Source of the DNA: Brevibacterium yomogidense
GTDB taxonomy: Bacteria; Actinomycetota; Actinomycetes; Actinomycetales; Brevibacteriaceae
Length of the DNA stretch: 64,000 bases
Reading direction: 5' to 3'
Assembly (NCBI RefSeq): GCF_900163715.1
Contig: NZ_FWFF01000005.1
Location: forward strand, 1 to 64,000
Part shown: piece by piece, positions 26,966 through 37,100 of the stretch
Numbering within the stretch: the stretch's first letter is position 1
How the letters are laid out: every line of letters begins with the position of its first letter
Program-made: the position numbers and the translations under genes
The notes under the pieces: model-generated
The model's database searches: none
Told to the model about the DNA's origin: nothing
Seen by the model: only the letters and a program-made list of their open reading frames with translations

Positions 26966-26996
26966 CGCTCAGCGACTGACGCTCAACGCCGGACAC

Positions 26997-28697
26997 TCAG
27001 CCCGCGGCGCAGTCGGGCGCATCGACGGAGAGCTCGACGGGCGAGGAGCCGGCCGCCTCCAGGTCCCCCGTGAGGTACTTCGCGACGGCTGCCAGCGCGT
27101 GCGGATTGTCGTCGTAGACCTCGACGATCGTGTCGGCACCCGCGTCCTCGGCATTCCACGGGCCGGTCGTGCCGACGACGACGTCCGCGCCCGCAGCGCC
27201 CTCCCCGGCTCCCAGGCTCACGGTCGTGCCGCCCTCGCCGACGGTCATCCCCGCGTCCTCCGCCGCCTCCGTGAAGGCAGCGCGCGCGGCGTCGGACCCA
27301 CCGGTCACGGTCACCGCATCCGTGGGCTCCTCGATGCTGCACTCGCCCGCCAGCACTGTGAGGGAGGCGTCGGCCAGATCGGTGAGCGCACCATCCGCAG
27401 CGGCGGACGCGTCCTCGTCCGACTCTGCGCTCTCACCCGCTGCGCCCTCACCGCCGGCACCCTCACCGCCAGTGCCGCCGACAGCGCCGATCCGCGCCTG
27501 CCAGAGCTGCATCGCGACGACATGTGTCGCGGCCTCGACGATTCGCTCGCGCGGCAGATCGCCGCTCTCCAGAGCCTCCGACAGTGCCGCCACGGCCTCA
27601 CCGGAGTCCGGCGGCATGAGTGCCAGATCCGCGCCGGCCGCGATCGCCTTGACGGTCTCCTGCCCCGACTCCTCCGTCACCGCACCCATGTTGAGCGCGT
27701 CCGTGACGGCGACGCCGTCGAAGCCCACGTCCTCGCGCAGCGCGTCGTAGACGTCGGGGTTGAGAGTGCCCGGCACGTCCTCCGCCCCGGGCAGGCCGAT
27801 GTGGCCGACGAGGACCATCGGCGCTCCGGCCTCCGTCGCGGTGCGGAACGGCTCGAAGCTGTCTCCGGCGAGCTCGTCGAGGGAGTCCTCGGAGACGGGG
27901 AGGTCTTCGTGCGAGTCCACTGTGAGCGCTCCGTGGCCCGGGAAGTGCTTGGCGGACGAGGCCAGTCCGGTCGCGGTGTATCCGCTCACTGCGGCGTCGA
28001 CGACCTCGGAGACCCGCTCCGGATCGTCGCCGGGAGAGCGCAGGTTGATGACCGGGTCGTCGGCTCCGATGGTGAGGTCCGCGACGGGGGCGAAGTCAGC
28101 AGTGAAACCCAGGTTCCGCAGGTCGGCGCCCTGTGCCTCGATCGCAGCGCGCGTGATGTCCGCGTCGTCGGCTGCTCCGGCCGCCATGAGCGGCGGGAAC
28201 TCGATCGCCGCGTCGTCGAGCCGAGCGACGGGGCCGCCCTCCTGATCGACGCCGATCGCGACGGGCCATCCGCGATCGCCCGCGGCGGCCGCGAGGGCGT
28301 CGGTCACTCCGCGCACCTCGTCCGCACCTGCGCCGTCGGAGAGGTTGTAGCCCATGACGATCGCTCCGGCGAGGTGCCGTTCGCTCACGACGTCCGCAGC
28401 CGCGTCGACGTCCGTGCCGTTGTAGGTGAGCATCACGACGGACCCGACGAGCTCGTCGTCATCCATGTCCGCGACGATGTCGGCTGCCGCCTCGACATCC
28501 TCGTCCGTCACGCCGTCCGCCGGAGGTGCCTCCGAATCCGCGGTCGCGTGCTCGCCCGGGTCGCCTGCAGCAGCCCCCGCCGCCGAGGCCCCCGTCGGCT
28601 CCGGCGATTCGTCGCCCTCCCCGTCCGGTGGCGCCGACGAGCAGCCTGCGAGGACGAGTGCAGCGGCGGCGCCCAAGACGCCGAAGGAGGTGCGCAT
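26997..28697 (-). CDS. NagZ-like beta-N-acetylhexosaminidase lipoprotein (GH3)
   Basis: Predicted lipid-anchored exo-enzyme removing N-acetylglucosamine, probably from peptidoglycan fragments. MRTSFGVLG starts a signal peptide with lipobox LAGC (Cys19), followed by an Asp/Glu/Gly-rich linker to about residue 60. The GH3 barrel has KHFPGHG at 250-256 with the Asp261/His263 dyad typical of the NagZ group, and the nucleophile Asp333 in AVTDALNMG. The C-terminal 200 residues form an additional alpha/beta domain, so the protein is longer than one-domain NagZ. A TACGAT hexamer ends seven bases before the ATG (leaderless). An open frame of 48 codons further left is not used, because the lipoprotein signal begins here. 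Convergent with the rhodanese gene. Confidence 0.9.
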   Translation of the reverse strand: MRTSFGVLGAAAALVLAGCSSAPPDGEGDESPEPTGASAAGAAAGDPGEHATADSEAPPADGVTDEDVEAAADIVADMDDDELVGSVVMLTYNGTDVDAAADVVSERHLAGAIVMGYNLSDGAGADEVRGVTDALAAAAGDRGWPVAIGVDQEGGPVARLDDAAIEFPPLMAAGAADDADITRAAIEAQGADLRNLGFTADFAPVADLTIGADDPVINLRSPGDDPERVSEVVDAAVSGYTATGLASSAKHFPGHGALTVDSHEDLPVSEDSLDELAGDSFEPFRTATEAGAPMVLVGHIGLPGAEDVPGTLNPDVYDALREDVGFDGVAVTDALNMGAVTEESGQETVKAIAAGADLALMPPDSGEAVAALSEALESGDLPRERIVEAATHVVAMQLWQARIGAVGGTGGEGAGGEGAAGESAESDEDASAAADGALTDLADASLTVLAGECSIEEPTDAVTVTGGSDAARAAFTEAAEDAGMTVGEGGTTVSLGAGEGAAGADVVVGTTGPWNAEDAGADTIVEVYDDNPHALAAVAKYLTGDLEAAGSSPVELSVDAPDCAAG

Positions 28698-28704
28698 GGC
28701 GTCC

Positions 28705-28710
28705 ATCGTA
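28705..28710 (-). promoter_or_regulatory. Predicted -10 (TACGAT), leaderless start for NagZ-like gene
   Basis: Ends seven bases before the ATG on the minus strand. It fixes the start exactly where the lipoprotein signal peptide begins. Confidence 0.6.
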
Positions 28711-28737
28711 TCGGCGGACGACAGCCGCTCGAACCGC

Positions 28738-29265
28738 TCAGTCGCGCAGGGGGAAGGCGCTGACGTAGACCCTGAACCTGCGGGAGTCGGCATCGGAGTC
28801 GGCATCGGGGCTGGCATCGGGGTTGTCCTGCTGCGCGGCATCGGTGTGGCGCTCGATCACCTCCATGATCTCGCGCGTCATCGTTCTCGCCTGCTCGGAG
28901 GTCAGCTGGGAAGTCGACGTCGTGTCCACGGACGCGTCCTGCCATGCGGGAGTCTCGTGCGCGTGGTAGCCGTGCCACGCGCGCAGCTTCTCGAACCGGT
29001 CCTGCAGCTGGTGGCCCATGAGCACGTCGAGCTGCGCCGAGGTCGCACCGTCCGGCTCGACGAAGGCGCGGCGGATCGAGAAGCTGATGGGCTTCCACCA
29101 CCTCTCGCGACCGGTGCCCCGACCGGGGTCCTCCTCGACGAGACCGTGCTTCTCCAGCTGCCGGAGGTGATAGCTCGTCTGCCCGGTGCTCTCACCCAGG
29201 TGCTGCGCGAGCATCGTCGACGTCGCCGCACCGCCAGCCGTCCTGCGACCGACCGCCGCACGCAT
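28738..29265 (-). CDS. ArsR-family winged-helix regulator, N-terminus apparently short
   Basis: The winged helix is clear (TSTMLAQHLGESTGQTSYHLRQLEKHGLVEE, about 15-46, then a wing with GRGTGRERWW), matching HTH_20/ArsR-like regulators of transporters. Family members normally begin with a helix containing an HPxR-like segment about 20 residues before this point; here that helix is missing, and a TGA in the same frame lies directly before the first ATG. Upstream 130 bp hold open but unmatched frames on both strands. So this may be an N-terminally truncated or frameshifted regulator. The C-terminal half is helical with an acidic Asp/Ala/Ser repeat tail (DASPDADSDADS). No start signal stands out. 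Confidence 0.65.
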   Translation of the reverse strand: MRAAVGRRTAGGAATSTMLAQHLGESTGQTSYHLRQLEKHGLVEEDPGRGTGRERWWKPISFSIRRAFVEPDGATSAQLDVLMGHQLQDRFEKLRAWHGYHAHETPAWQDASVDTTSTSQLTSEQARTMTREIMEVIERHTDAAQQDNPDASPDADSDADSRRFRVYVSAFPLRD

Positions 29266-29464
29266 TCAAGCACCAGCACACAGACCCTGACGCACGCCGA
29301 CCACGAGACCCTCATCCGCCGTCACCACACCCAGCGCACCCTCGAACAGGAGCAGCAGCGAGCCGAGGCGCGCATGCTCATGGCTCCGCTCGCCTGGTGA
29401 CTTTCTTAACAACCCTCACCCCGGCCCTCGCGCGGGCGGGCACGACGTGCAAGAGTCGATTGTC

Positions 29465-30757
29465 ATGAACGCCTCTTCTTCCGCGCCGGCTCGGTCCATC
29501 CTCGAGTCGCTGCTCGGCGACAGCGCCGCTCTCGCGGTCCTCACGGATCGGAAGCCCACCGTCACCCAGCAGACGCAGGCTGCCCACGACGCCCTCTACT
29601 CCGCATCGCACCCGCTGCCACCAGCGCTTCTGCACACGCTGGCCGCGGTGGTCGCGACGCAGCAGGGATCCTCCGCCCTCCTCGGCTGGCACCTGGCCCA
29701 TGTCGACGACCGCGGACTGTTCGACGACCTCGTGTCCGGTGCCACGCCCGCAGAACCGCTGCTCGCCGCCCTGATGTCGTACGTGGACACCGTGTCCGTG
29801 TCCCCGGCGCTCGCCACCGCCGAGGATCAGCACGCCCTCGCATCAGCCGGCGCGGACCCGGACCTCGTCGTCCTCATCGGCCAGCTCGTCGCCTTCGAGT
29901 CGTACCTCATCCGGCTCGTCGCGGGCCTCGCCGCACTGGACGCCTCGACGGCGGCAGCTGCGGCAGCGGCGACTCCCGGCACGGCGACTGCCCCCGTCAC
30001 TGCCGATGCTCCCGGCATTGCTGCTGCTCCCGGAACCGCCGCCGAGGTCCCCACCCCACTGCCCGACCTCGACCGCGATCCCCACTCCCGAGGCCGCACG
30101 GGCGACCGCTCTGCGCTCACGGCGACGGGACGGTCCCGTCCGACCTCCTTCACCCGCGAGTTCCTCGACTGGGAGCCGTGGCTCCCCGCGCCGGCCGAGG
30201 ACGAGCTCACCGAGGAGCAGATCGAGTCCTTCGCCTCGAAGGCGACGACCCGCAGCGTGTACTTCCGCCTCATCGCCCGCACCCCGGGCGTCACACTCGC
30301 GCGCTCGACGCTCGACAACGCGGTCTTCACGTCGAAGGAGGGCCTGGAGAAAGGCGAGCGGGAACTCGCCGCGGCGGTCTCCAGCAAAGTCAACGACTGC
30401 GTGTACTGCGCGTCGGTGCACGCGCGGAAGGCCGTGCAGCGCACGCATCGCGACGAGGACGTGGACCGCATGCTCGCCGTCGAGCTGGACCGCGACGCGG
30501 ACTGGGTCGCGGCGGACGTCACCGCACTCGCCGCCGGTCAGGACGACCGCTGGACCGTGCTCATCGAGACCGCGGCACGGCTCGCTGCGCTGGTGCCCGA
30601 GTTCGTCGCCGAGGACGCTGACCGTCTCCGCCGAATCGGCCTCACCGACCTGGAGATGGTCGACCACATCGCCTCGACCGCGTTCTTCGGCTGGGCAAAT
30701 CGCCTCATGCTCACCCTCGGCGAGCCCTACTGGCCGGAGACAGAGGCAACGGCATGA
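29465..30757 (+). CDS. CMD/AhpD-like protein, apparent fusion of two CMD-type domains
   Basis: 430-aa protein with two carboxymuconolactone-decarboxylase-like helical regions. The N-terminal part (about 1-150) lacks redox cysteines. A long Ala/Pro/Thr-rich linker (about 155-215) follows. The C-terminal part contains CVYCASVHARKAVQ, an AhpD-type CxxC with downstream His (Cys312, Cys315), so thiol peroxidase or disulfide exchange is possible. The arrangement resembles fusions of the Avi_7170 and Avi_7169 families, which sit near flavin enzymes; that match is from memory. A GTG 18 bp upstream is in frame; I prefer the ATG because AAGAG is suitably spaced. Its stop overlaps the next gene by four bases. 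Confidence 0.75.
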   Translation: MNASSSAPARSILESLLGDSAALAVLTDRKPTVTQQTQAAHDALYSASHPLPPALLHTLAAVVATQQGSSALLGWHLAHVDDRGLFDDLVSGATPAEPLLAALMSYVDTVSVSPALATAEDQHALASAGADPDLVVLIGQLVAFESYLIRLVAGLAALDASTAAAAAAATPGTATAPVTADAPGIAAAPGTAAEVPTPLPDLDRDPHSRGRTGDRSALTATGRSRPTSFTREFLDWEPWLPAPAEDELTEEQIESFASKATTRSVYFRLIARTPGVTLARSTLDNAVFTSKEGLEKGERELAAAVSSKVNDCVYCASVHARKAVQRTHRDEDVDRMLAVELDRDADWVAADVTALAAGQDDRWTVLIETAARLAALVPEFVAEDADRLRRIGLTDLEMVDHIASTAFFGWANRLMLTLGEPYWPETEATA

Positions 30758-32880
30758 CTGGTTCGTCGGATCGATCAGACGCGGCCAGCACCACTCATGT
30801 CACGCGGACCGCTCGGGCCGCCCAGCAGTTCGATGCCGTGTTCGTGGGCGGCGGCCCCCGCGCAGTCGCGACCCTCATCCGCATGGCGGCGCGGCTCCGT
30901 CACGAACTCGACGGTGCCGTGTCCGCAGATGAGGGCGACCCGACCCCCGCTCGCCGGCCACTGCGCATCGCGATCGTCGACGCCCTCGAAGTCGGATCCG
31001 GCGCCACCTGGCTCACGACGCAGCCCGCGCAGTACCTCAACAACACGACGGCCTCCGCCACGACGCTGTTCCCAGACGAGTCGACGAACATGAGCGGTCC
31101 GCCGTCGCCCGGCCCCGACCTCGTCGACTGGATGCGGCAGGTCGCGGACGCAGGTTCGCACCCGGCCGGTGACTGGGTCGTCGAGGAGGCGCGCGACCTC
31201 CGCGCCCTCGACTTCACGTCCCGGCGGCTCCAGGGCGTCTACTACCGCGACCAGCTGGCCGCGGCGATCGAGGCAGGCGGTTTCGAGGTGGAGCAGTTCG
31301 TCACCACTGCCCACGACCTCGAGCCCGTCGAGGTCGAGCCGTTCTCCGGCGACCCGCTCACCGCTGTCGTACTGGCCGACGGCACCAGGCTGGCGGCGCC
31401 GACCGTCGTGCTCGCACAGGGAATGGTGCAGTCGCTGCCGGACACGGAGGTCGCCGGGCTGACGCGCTTCGCGGACGAGCACGGCCTCCTCTATGTGGCT
31501 CCGGGCATGCCCGCCGAGCGGGACTTCACGGGGCTCCCCGCTGGCCAGACGGTGATCGTCCGTGGTCTGGGAGCGAACTTCTTCGACGTCATCGGCGGGC
31601 TGATTGCGGAGTGGGGCGGGGCCTTCGAACCCGTCGCAGGCGACCCGCACGGCCGCCTGCGCTACCTGCCGACCGGACGCGAACCGCACCTGGTCGCCGG
31701 CTCACGTCGCGGCATGCCGTATCGGACGAAGCCGATCCCCTACGCCGAGCAGCGTGACGTCACACCGCGCTGGGCGACGCCCGACTGGTTCGAGGAGCTC
31801 TCCCACCGTCGCGGCCTGGACTTCGCCACCGAGGTCTGGCCCACGATCGCCAAGGAGATCGCCGACCAGTACCTCAGCGCTCTCGCCGCCTGGAGGCCCG
31901 AGGCCATAGCAGCGGCGGCAGCCCCCGGACCCGAGCGATCCGCGGGCTCGGAGCAGGCGATGACCGGCACCTCGGGCGCGGTCGGGTCCTGGTCCGCAGT
32001 CAAGTCATGGTCCGCAGTCAAGCCCTGGATCGCGGACCTCGAATCCGCACGGACTGCCGAGGACGTGGAGCGCGTCCTCACTGACCACGTCGTCGACCCG
32101 CGCTGGTCCTGGAACATCGCGGATCTGCGCTGGCCCACCCGCGGCTGCAGCGTCACGTCCGACGAGTGGCGGGAGTTCGTCGCCGCGATGGTCGAGGATG
32201 AGCTCGCGTCGATGAGTGAGCCGGCCCGCCACCCCCGTGCGGCGGTCAACCGGGTCATGAGCATGCTGCGCGGCTCGGCACACCGTCTGGGGGCCGTGGG
32301 AGCGATCGCCGGCACCTCGCTCGTGCGCGACCTGCAGGGCTGGTTCGACGCGGACGGCCTGTTCCTCGCGTCGGGACCGCCGTCGGTGCGCGTGCGGAAG
32401 GTGCTCGCCCTCATCGATGCCGGGGTCATCGACCTGCTGGGACCGGAGACGGTGGTGCGCGCGGACGCCGACTCCGGCCGCTTCCGCGCCGAGTCGCTCA
32501 TCACCCGGCGTGCGGTCGAGTCAGGAGTGCTGGTCGAGACCCGCATGTCGAAGGGGCGCGTGCCGGATACGAACGACCCGCTGCTGCGGTCGCTGCTCGA
32601 CTCCGGTCGCGCGCGGATCCACCAGGTGGACGGCGTCATGACCGATTTCATCGAGGCGACCCGTGCGGAGGCCGCCGAGGCGGTGAGGACGGGGCACAAC
32701 CTCGTCGCCGCATCCGGTGAGGTCGATGAGTCCGTCATCGTGCTGGGCATCCCTGCGTCGACGACGCAGCCGGGCAGCGCGATCGGCGCGACTCCGGGGC
32801 TGCCCTCACCGCTGCTGGCGGGTGCGGACATCGCCGCGAAGCAGGTTCTCCGTCGCGCCGAGCGCGTGCAGCTGGGGTGA
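30754..32880 (+). CDS. FAD/NAD(P)-binding protein
   Basis: Predicted flavoprotein of 708 aa. An N-terminal dinucleotide-binding motif (VGGGPRAVATLIRM, from about residue 31) and a second glycine-rich segment GLGANFFDVIGGL near 270 match the FAD-NAD(P)-binding family seen with ornithine/lysine monooxygenase-like folds. No substrate can be assigned. A region near 410-425 carries a duplicated WSAVKSWSAVKPW produced by two 18-bp repeats, probably in a loop. Start codon overlaps the preceding CMD/AhpD gene (ATGA), so the two products are likely made together and may form a redox pair. 131 bp separate it from the next gene. Confidence 0.8.
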   Translation: MTGSSDRSDAASTTHVTRTARAAQQFDAVFVGGGPRAVATLIRMAARLRHELDGAVSADEGDPTPARRPLRIAIVDALEVGSGATWLTTQPAQYLNNTTASATTLFPDESTNMSGPPSPGPDLVDWMRQVADAGSHPAGDWVVEEARDLRALDFTSRRLQGVYYRDQLAAAIEAGGFEVEQFVTTAHDLEPVEVEPFSGDPLTAVVLADGTRLAAPTVVLAQGMVQSLPDTEVAGLTRFADEHGLLYVAPGMPAERDFTGLPAGQTVIVRGLGANFFDVIGGLIAEWGGAFEPVAGDPHGRLRYLPTGREPHLVAGSRRGMPYRTKPIPYAEQRDVTPRWATPDWFEELSHRRGLDFATEVWPTIAKEIADQYLSALAAWRPEAIAAAAAPGPERSAGSEQAMTGTSGAVGSWSAVKSWSAVKPWIADLESARTAEDVERVLTDHVVDPRWSWNIADLRWPTRGCSVTSDEWREFVAAMVEDELASMSEPARHPRAAVNRVMSMLRGSAHRLGAVGAIAGTSLVRDLQGWFDADGLFLASGPPSVRVRKVLALIDAGVIDLLGPETVVRADADSGRFRAESLITRRAVESGVLVETRMSKGRVPDTNDPLLRSLLDSGRARIHQVDGVMTDFIEATRAEAAEAVRTGHNLVAASGEVDESVIVLGIPASTTQPGSAIGATPGLPSPLLAGADIAAKQVLRRAERVQLG
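31990..32025 (+). repeat. 18-bp tandem repeat inside FAD protein gene
   Basis: TGGTCCGCAGTCAAGTCA is followed by TGGTCCGCAGTCAAGCCC; six codons per unit, encoding a WSAVKS/P duplication. Confidence 0.85.
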
Positions 32881-32998
32881 CCTCGGGTGCTTCGGCTGGC
32901 GGCGAGTCGGTTCGGAACGGGGCTGTTCTGAGCAGTGGACCACGGTTCGCGGCGCCGAGCGCGTCACCTGTGTTCATCCGGCACCGTTCACCGTGACT

Positions 32999-33004
32999 TA
33001 GGAT
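32999..33004 (+). promoter_or_regulatory. Predicted -10 (TAGGAT), leaderless start
   Basis: Ends seven bases before the ATG of the glutamate-cysteine ligase gene, no ribosome binding site. Confidence 0.55.
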
Positions 33005-33011
33005 TCGACAC

Positions 33012-34133
33012 ATGGTTGATTTCGCACGGTCGGAGCGATCGACGCTGGGCGTTGAGTGGGAGCTCGGGCTCGTCGACCCCACGACGCTGGACCTCGTCCC
33101 TCGGGCGGGTGAGGTCCTCGACGCGATCGCGGGCACGCCCCTGGCCGATCGGGTCGTGGGTGAGATGCTCACGAACACCATCGAGGTCGTCTCCGGTGTG
33201 CATCGTTCCGTGAGCGGTGTCGCCGGCGACCTCGAGGACGCGATCGGGCAGCTGCGGCCGGTGCTGGACGAGCTGGGGCTCGAGCTCCTGTGCGCGGGCA
33301 CGCATCCGTTCGCGCTCTGGCAGAACCAGGAGATCACCGGCCACGCGCGGTACGCCGAGCTCATCAACCGCACCCAGTGGTGGGGGCGCCACATGCTGAT
33401 CTACGGCGTGCACACGCATGTGGGCATCGATGACCGTGACAAGGTGCTGCCGATCCTCGCGGCGCTCACCTGCTACGTCCCGCACCTCCAGGCGGCGGGT
33501 GCGACATCGCCGTTCTGGGAGGCGACGGACACCCACTACGCGTCGAACCGCGCGATGATGTTCCAGCAGCTCCCGACCGCCGGGCTGCCCTACCTCTTCG
33601 ACGACTGGGCGGGCTACGAGTCCTACATCGCGGATATGAAGAGGACCGGCGTCATCGACGAACTGACGGAGATCCGCTGGGACCTGCGGCCCGCCCCCCA
33701 TTGGGGCACCGTGGAGGTCCGTGTCTGCGACGGCCTGTCGACCCTGTCGGAGATCACTGCGGTCACGGCGTTCGTGCAGTGCCTGGTCGACGACTTCTCT
33801 GCTCGCCTGGACGCGGGCGAGACCCTGCCGACGATGCCGGACTGGTTCCACGTCGAGAACAAGTGGCGCGCTGCGCGATACGGCATGGACGCGATCATCA
33901 TCGAGGATGCTGCTGCGAACGAACGCCTTGTCACAGAGGTCATCGCGGATGAGGTCGTGCGCCTGCGCCCCGTCGCCGTGCGGCTGGGGTGTGTCGAAGA
34001 GCTCGAGCTGATGAACGGATTCGCCACATGGGGAGCCGGGTACCAGCGCCAGCGGGCCAGGCTGGCCGAGACCGGTTCGCTCACCTCTGTCGCCGAGCTG
34101 CTGGTCTCCGAGTTCCGCGCCGGCAAGCCGTAG
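33012..34133 (+). CDS. Carboxylate-amine ligase, YbdK/GCS2 family (glutamate-cysteine ligase 2)
   Basis: ATP-dependent ligase fold of 373 aa. N-terminal TLGVEWELGLVDP with conserved Glu residues binds Mg-ATP; THPFALWQ, GVHTHVGI and the SPFWEATDTHYASNR segment are family hallmarks. YbdK of Escherichia coli has weak glutamate-cysteine ligase activity in vitro, but most actinobacteria use mycothiol rather than glutathione, so the physiological product is uncertain; family members are also annotated as EgtA-like or general carboxylate-amine ligases. Single gene with leaderless promoter, convergent with the DUF222/HNH gene 35 bp away. Confidence 0.88.
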   Translation: MVDFARSERSTLGVEWELGLVDPTTLDLVPRAGEVLDAIAGTPLADRVVGEMLTNTIEVVSGVHRSVSGVAGDLEDAIGQLRPVLDELGLELLCAGTHPFALWQNQEITGHARYAELINRTQWWGRHMLIYGVHTHVGIDDRDKVLPILAALTCYVPHLQAAGATSPFWEATDTHYASNRAMMFQQLPTAGLPYLFDDWAGYESYIADMKRTGVIDELTEIRWDLRPAPHWGTVEVRVCDGLSTLSEITAVTAFVQCLVDDFSARLDAGETLPTMPDWFHVENKWRAARYGMDAIIIEDAAANERLVTEVIADEVVRLRPVAVRLGCVEELELMNGFATWGAGYQRQRARLAETGSLTSVAELLVSEFRAGKP

Positions 34134-34168
34134 CGGATAGGCCGCAGGGCACTTCCCTTCTTTCCCGA

Positions 34169-37100
34169 TCAGAATGGCGGGGGGTCGTTCTCTTCTGCTG
34201 CCGTGCCGGAGTCCTGTGGCTCACGGGAGTCGTATGACTCACGGAAGTCGTGCGTCGTGCCGGAGTCCTGTGGCTTATGGGAGTCCGGTGGATCGCTCGG
34301 AGGATCTGCCGAGTCCCCGCGGAGGGAAGCCATCCTTCGACGGAGCTCCTCAGGCCAGGGAGGCGTCGCATCCGCCGGCGGAATCTGTCCGAAGGACACC
34401 ACCAGATCGGGAACCCTGTCCGCCATGCGATCGTGCAATTCTGTCGCCAGCCGGTCCTCGATGACGGAGGCGCTGCGCGCGAGCTTCCCTGTGGACCGTG
34501 GTCCTCGCACGGAGTTCTCGCCGGATGTGAACTCGCCAGACTCGCGGTCCCCGGGCTCGCGGCCCCCAGGTTCGCACTCCCCCGACTGCCGGGCTTCGTC
34601 GTACGTGGCCGCAAGCTCGTCGATCTCGCCGCGCCTCGCCGCCCGCTGTGCTCTCGATCCGAAGAGCGGACTGTGAAGACTGCTGGTCACACCGCGCTCA
34701 TACTCGTAGACCGTCGTCGTCATGGGAATGATCGTCCGCATCGCGATGCTGGACTCGCCGCGCTTCGATGGAGCAGCTGACTGGTCGCCTTCCGGTGGGT
34801 CCTCCGTCCTCTGGCTCACCGACTGGCGACTCACGGACTGCTGGTTCTGGGACTGCTGGCTCACTGACTGATGGGGCACGGACTGCTGGGGCGCGGACTG
34901 CTGACGTGTCCGCAGATCCTGACGGCGTCGCTCCACATCCGCCCGCAGCAGTGACACGAGGCGCTCGTCCCGAGTCACCCTCTCATCCCGTCTGGCGACG
35001 TCGAGCGACCGTCGTCCAAGACGCGCCTCCCACTCTTCCAGTCGCACGCGCTCTTCCGCCGGCCACGCTTTCACGCGCTGCCACTCTGCTTCGAGAGCCG
35101 CCTCCCGCACAGAGCGTGCCGCTGCCTGCTCCGCGTAGCGCCTTTCGCGCTTGGCTTCCTCCTCCTGGAGTTCCCGCCACGCTCCGGCGAGCACCGCATC
35201 GGCCGCGTCCGCACCCGTCAGCGGATCCGTGACGACACGTTCTCTCATGACGCGGCGCGCTTCAGCCCTCTCCGGAGAATCCTCCACCGCGCATGCGTCG
35301 CTGAGGATGCCTCCGTCGTCCACGGAAGGAGCCACTGTCGTGTCAGTGGTGCCGATGGACATGATCCATTCGATCTCATCCGCAGTGGTCCGTCGCATGC
35401 GCAGGCGGCCTTCGGTCTTCGCCTGGTGGTGCCGTTTGCACAGCGGGTGGAGATTCGCCGGTTCGGTCCGACCTCCGAGTTCCGGCTCGTGATGGTTGAA
35501 CGGTATGCCGTGGTCGATCTCGCATTCGAGTGCTGGACGCGAGCAGCCTGGTGCCGTGCAGGTCTGCCATTTGCCTCGGACTGCGATCCTCGTGGCGCGG
35601 TCTGCTTCGTACTTCAGCGCCGTGTCGTCGAGGACTCTGCCCGTCGTGGGATCTGTGAGCATCCGATACCAGACGGTGGAGCTGGAGGCGACCATACGGG
35701 CCATATCCGCCGGAACGGGGGCCCCAGCGATCGTTCCGGGCCGGTCGTCCAGGCCCATGAGCGTGGTCATCGGCACCGTCACGACCACAGACGCGTGCTT
35801 GCGCAGAACGGACGCTTCATCAGAGAAGGCGATACCAACGCGGTACCGGGTCTTCGTGCCGTCCTCGTCGTCGATTTCCTCGAGCACCGTCTCAGTCCGC
35901 GGGGTGGCACCGGTGATCACGTCGAACATCATCTGCCGGATCTGCCGCTCATCTTTCACCGCCAGCGACCCGAGGGGCGGGAGTTCGTCCGCCGCGGTCA
36001 TCGGTGTGATTGATTCCGGCACCGAGGCCGAACTCACGTCCGAAGCTGCGCTCCAGTCCGAAGGCGCGCCCGCAGCCGCAGTTGAGTCCGCAGCCGAACT
36101 CAAGCCTGAGTCCGAGCCCGAGTCCGAGCCTGAGACTGAGCCTGAGTCTGAGGCTGGGTCTGGGTCTGGGTTCGAGTCGACTGTCTTGTCGATGGGAGTG
36201 ACGTCCACGTTCGCGAACTGACGCTTCAACGCTGCGGCGGAGAGCGCATAGCCCTCCTGGAACCATGCGTGCACGAGTGGGGTGGGTCCCCGGATGGAGC
36301 CGACAGATTCCCCGTCAGGCAAGTCCTCCACCCATGCGGTCCGCCGCGAACGCACCTTCGCAGCGAGCACCGGCTTGTCCACCAGATCGGCCAAGAAGCG
36401 GCACACTCGAAGGGTGAACTGCCCCAGTGAGTACCGGGGATCCAACCCGACGATGAACACATCAAGCGCACGCAGATGTGGAAGCGACAGGCTCTCGATC
36501 CGCCGTACGATGGCTTCCCACCGATTGAAACGCAGGCGCCCTTCAAGAATCGCGCTCAGCGTGAGCGGCACGCCGACGTACGCGGTGATCGCCTGCCCGA
36601 CGCGCTTCCGCGCCGTGCCGGTGCGCGTGCTCAAACGCGCACTCAGGGTGGCTTCATGCTCTGTCGTGAGCAGATACTCCGCATGGGCCCCGAACGCTTC
36701 GTAGCTCTCAGCCAACTGCGCATACTGCTCTGAGGTGCAGTCATCCTCATCGGACTCACAGTCCTCGAAGAGGTTCTCCATCCTCTGGCGCGAAGATTCC
36801 TCCGCCCGCGCCAGGGAGAGCGCAGTCGTGGCGAGGTCGACGAGTTCCAAGCCGCGGAGTCGATCCAGCGCGACCGACCGGGACGAGAGCCGCTCCGCAC
36901 ACGACGCCGCAGCACCGGGCCGAGGTTCAGATCCATGCTCAGCACTGGCACTGGCACCAGCCTCAAAACTAGTCTCGACGCCAGCACCAGGTGATTTGTC
37001 GCCGGAGGCTCCTTCGCACGTGCTCCACGGCGAGACGATCGCGCTCCAGTCCAGGTACTCGAGGCCACCGAGTACCGGATGTCCTAAATCCAGCGTCTCA

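Noticed and set aside
34200-34920. Possible CRISPR or spaced repeat array
   Set aside because: The short repeats are variable, frame-preserving and coding (low-complexity part of the DUF222/HNH protein); no constant repeat with 30-40-bp spacers.
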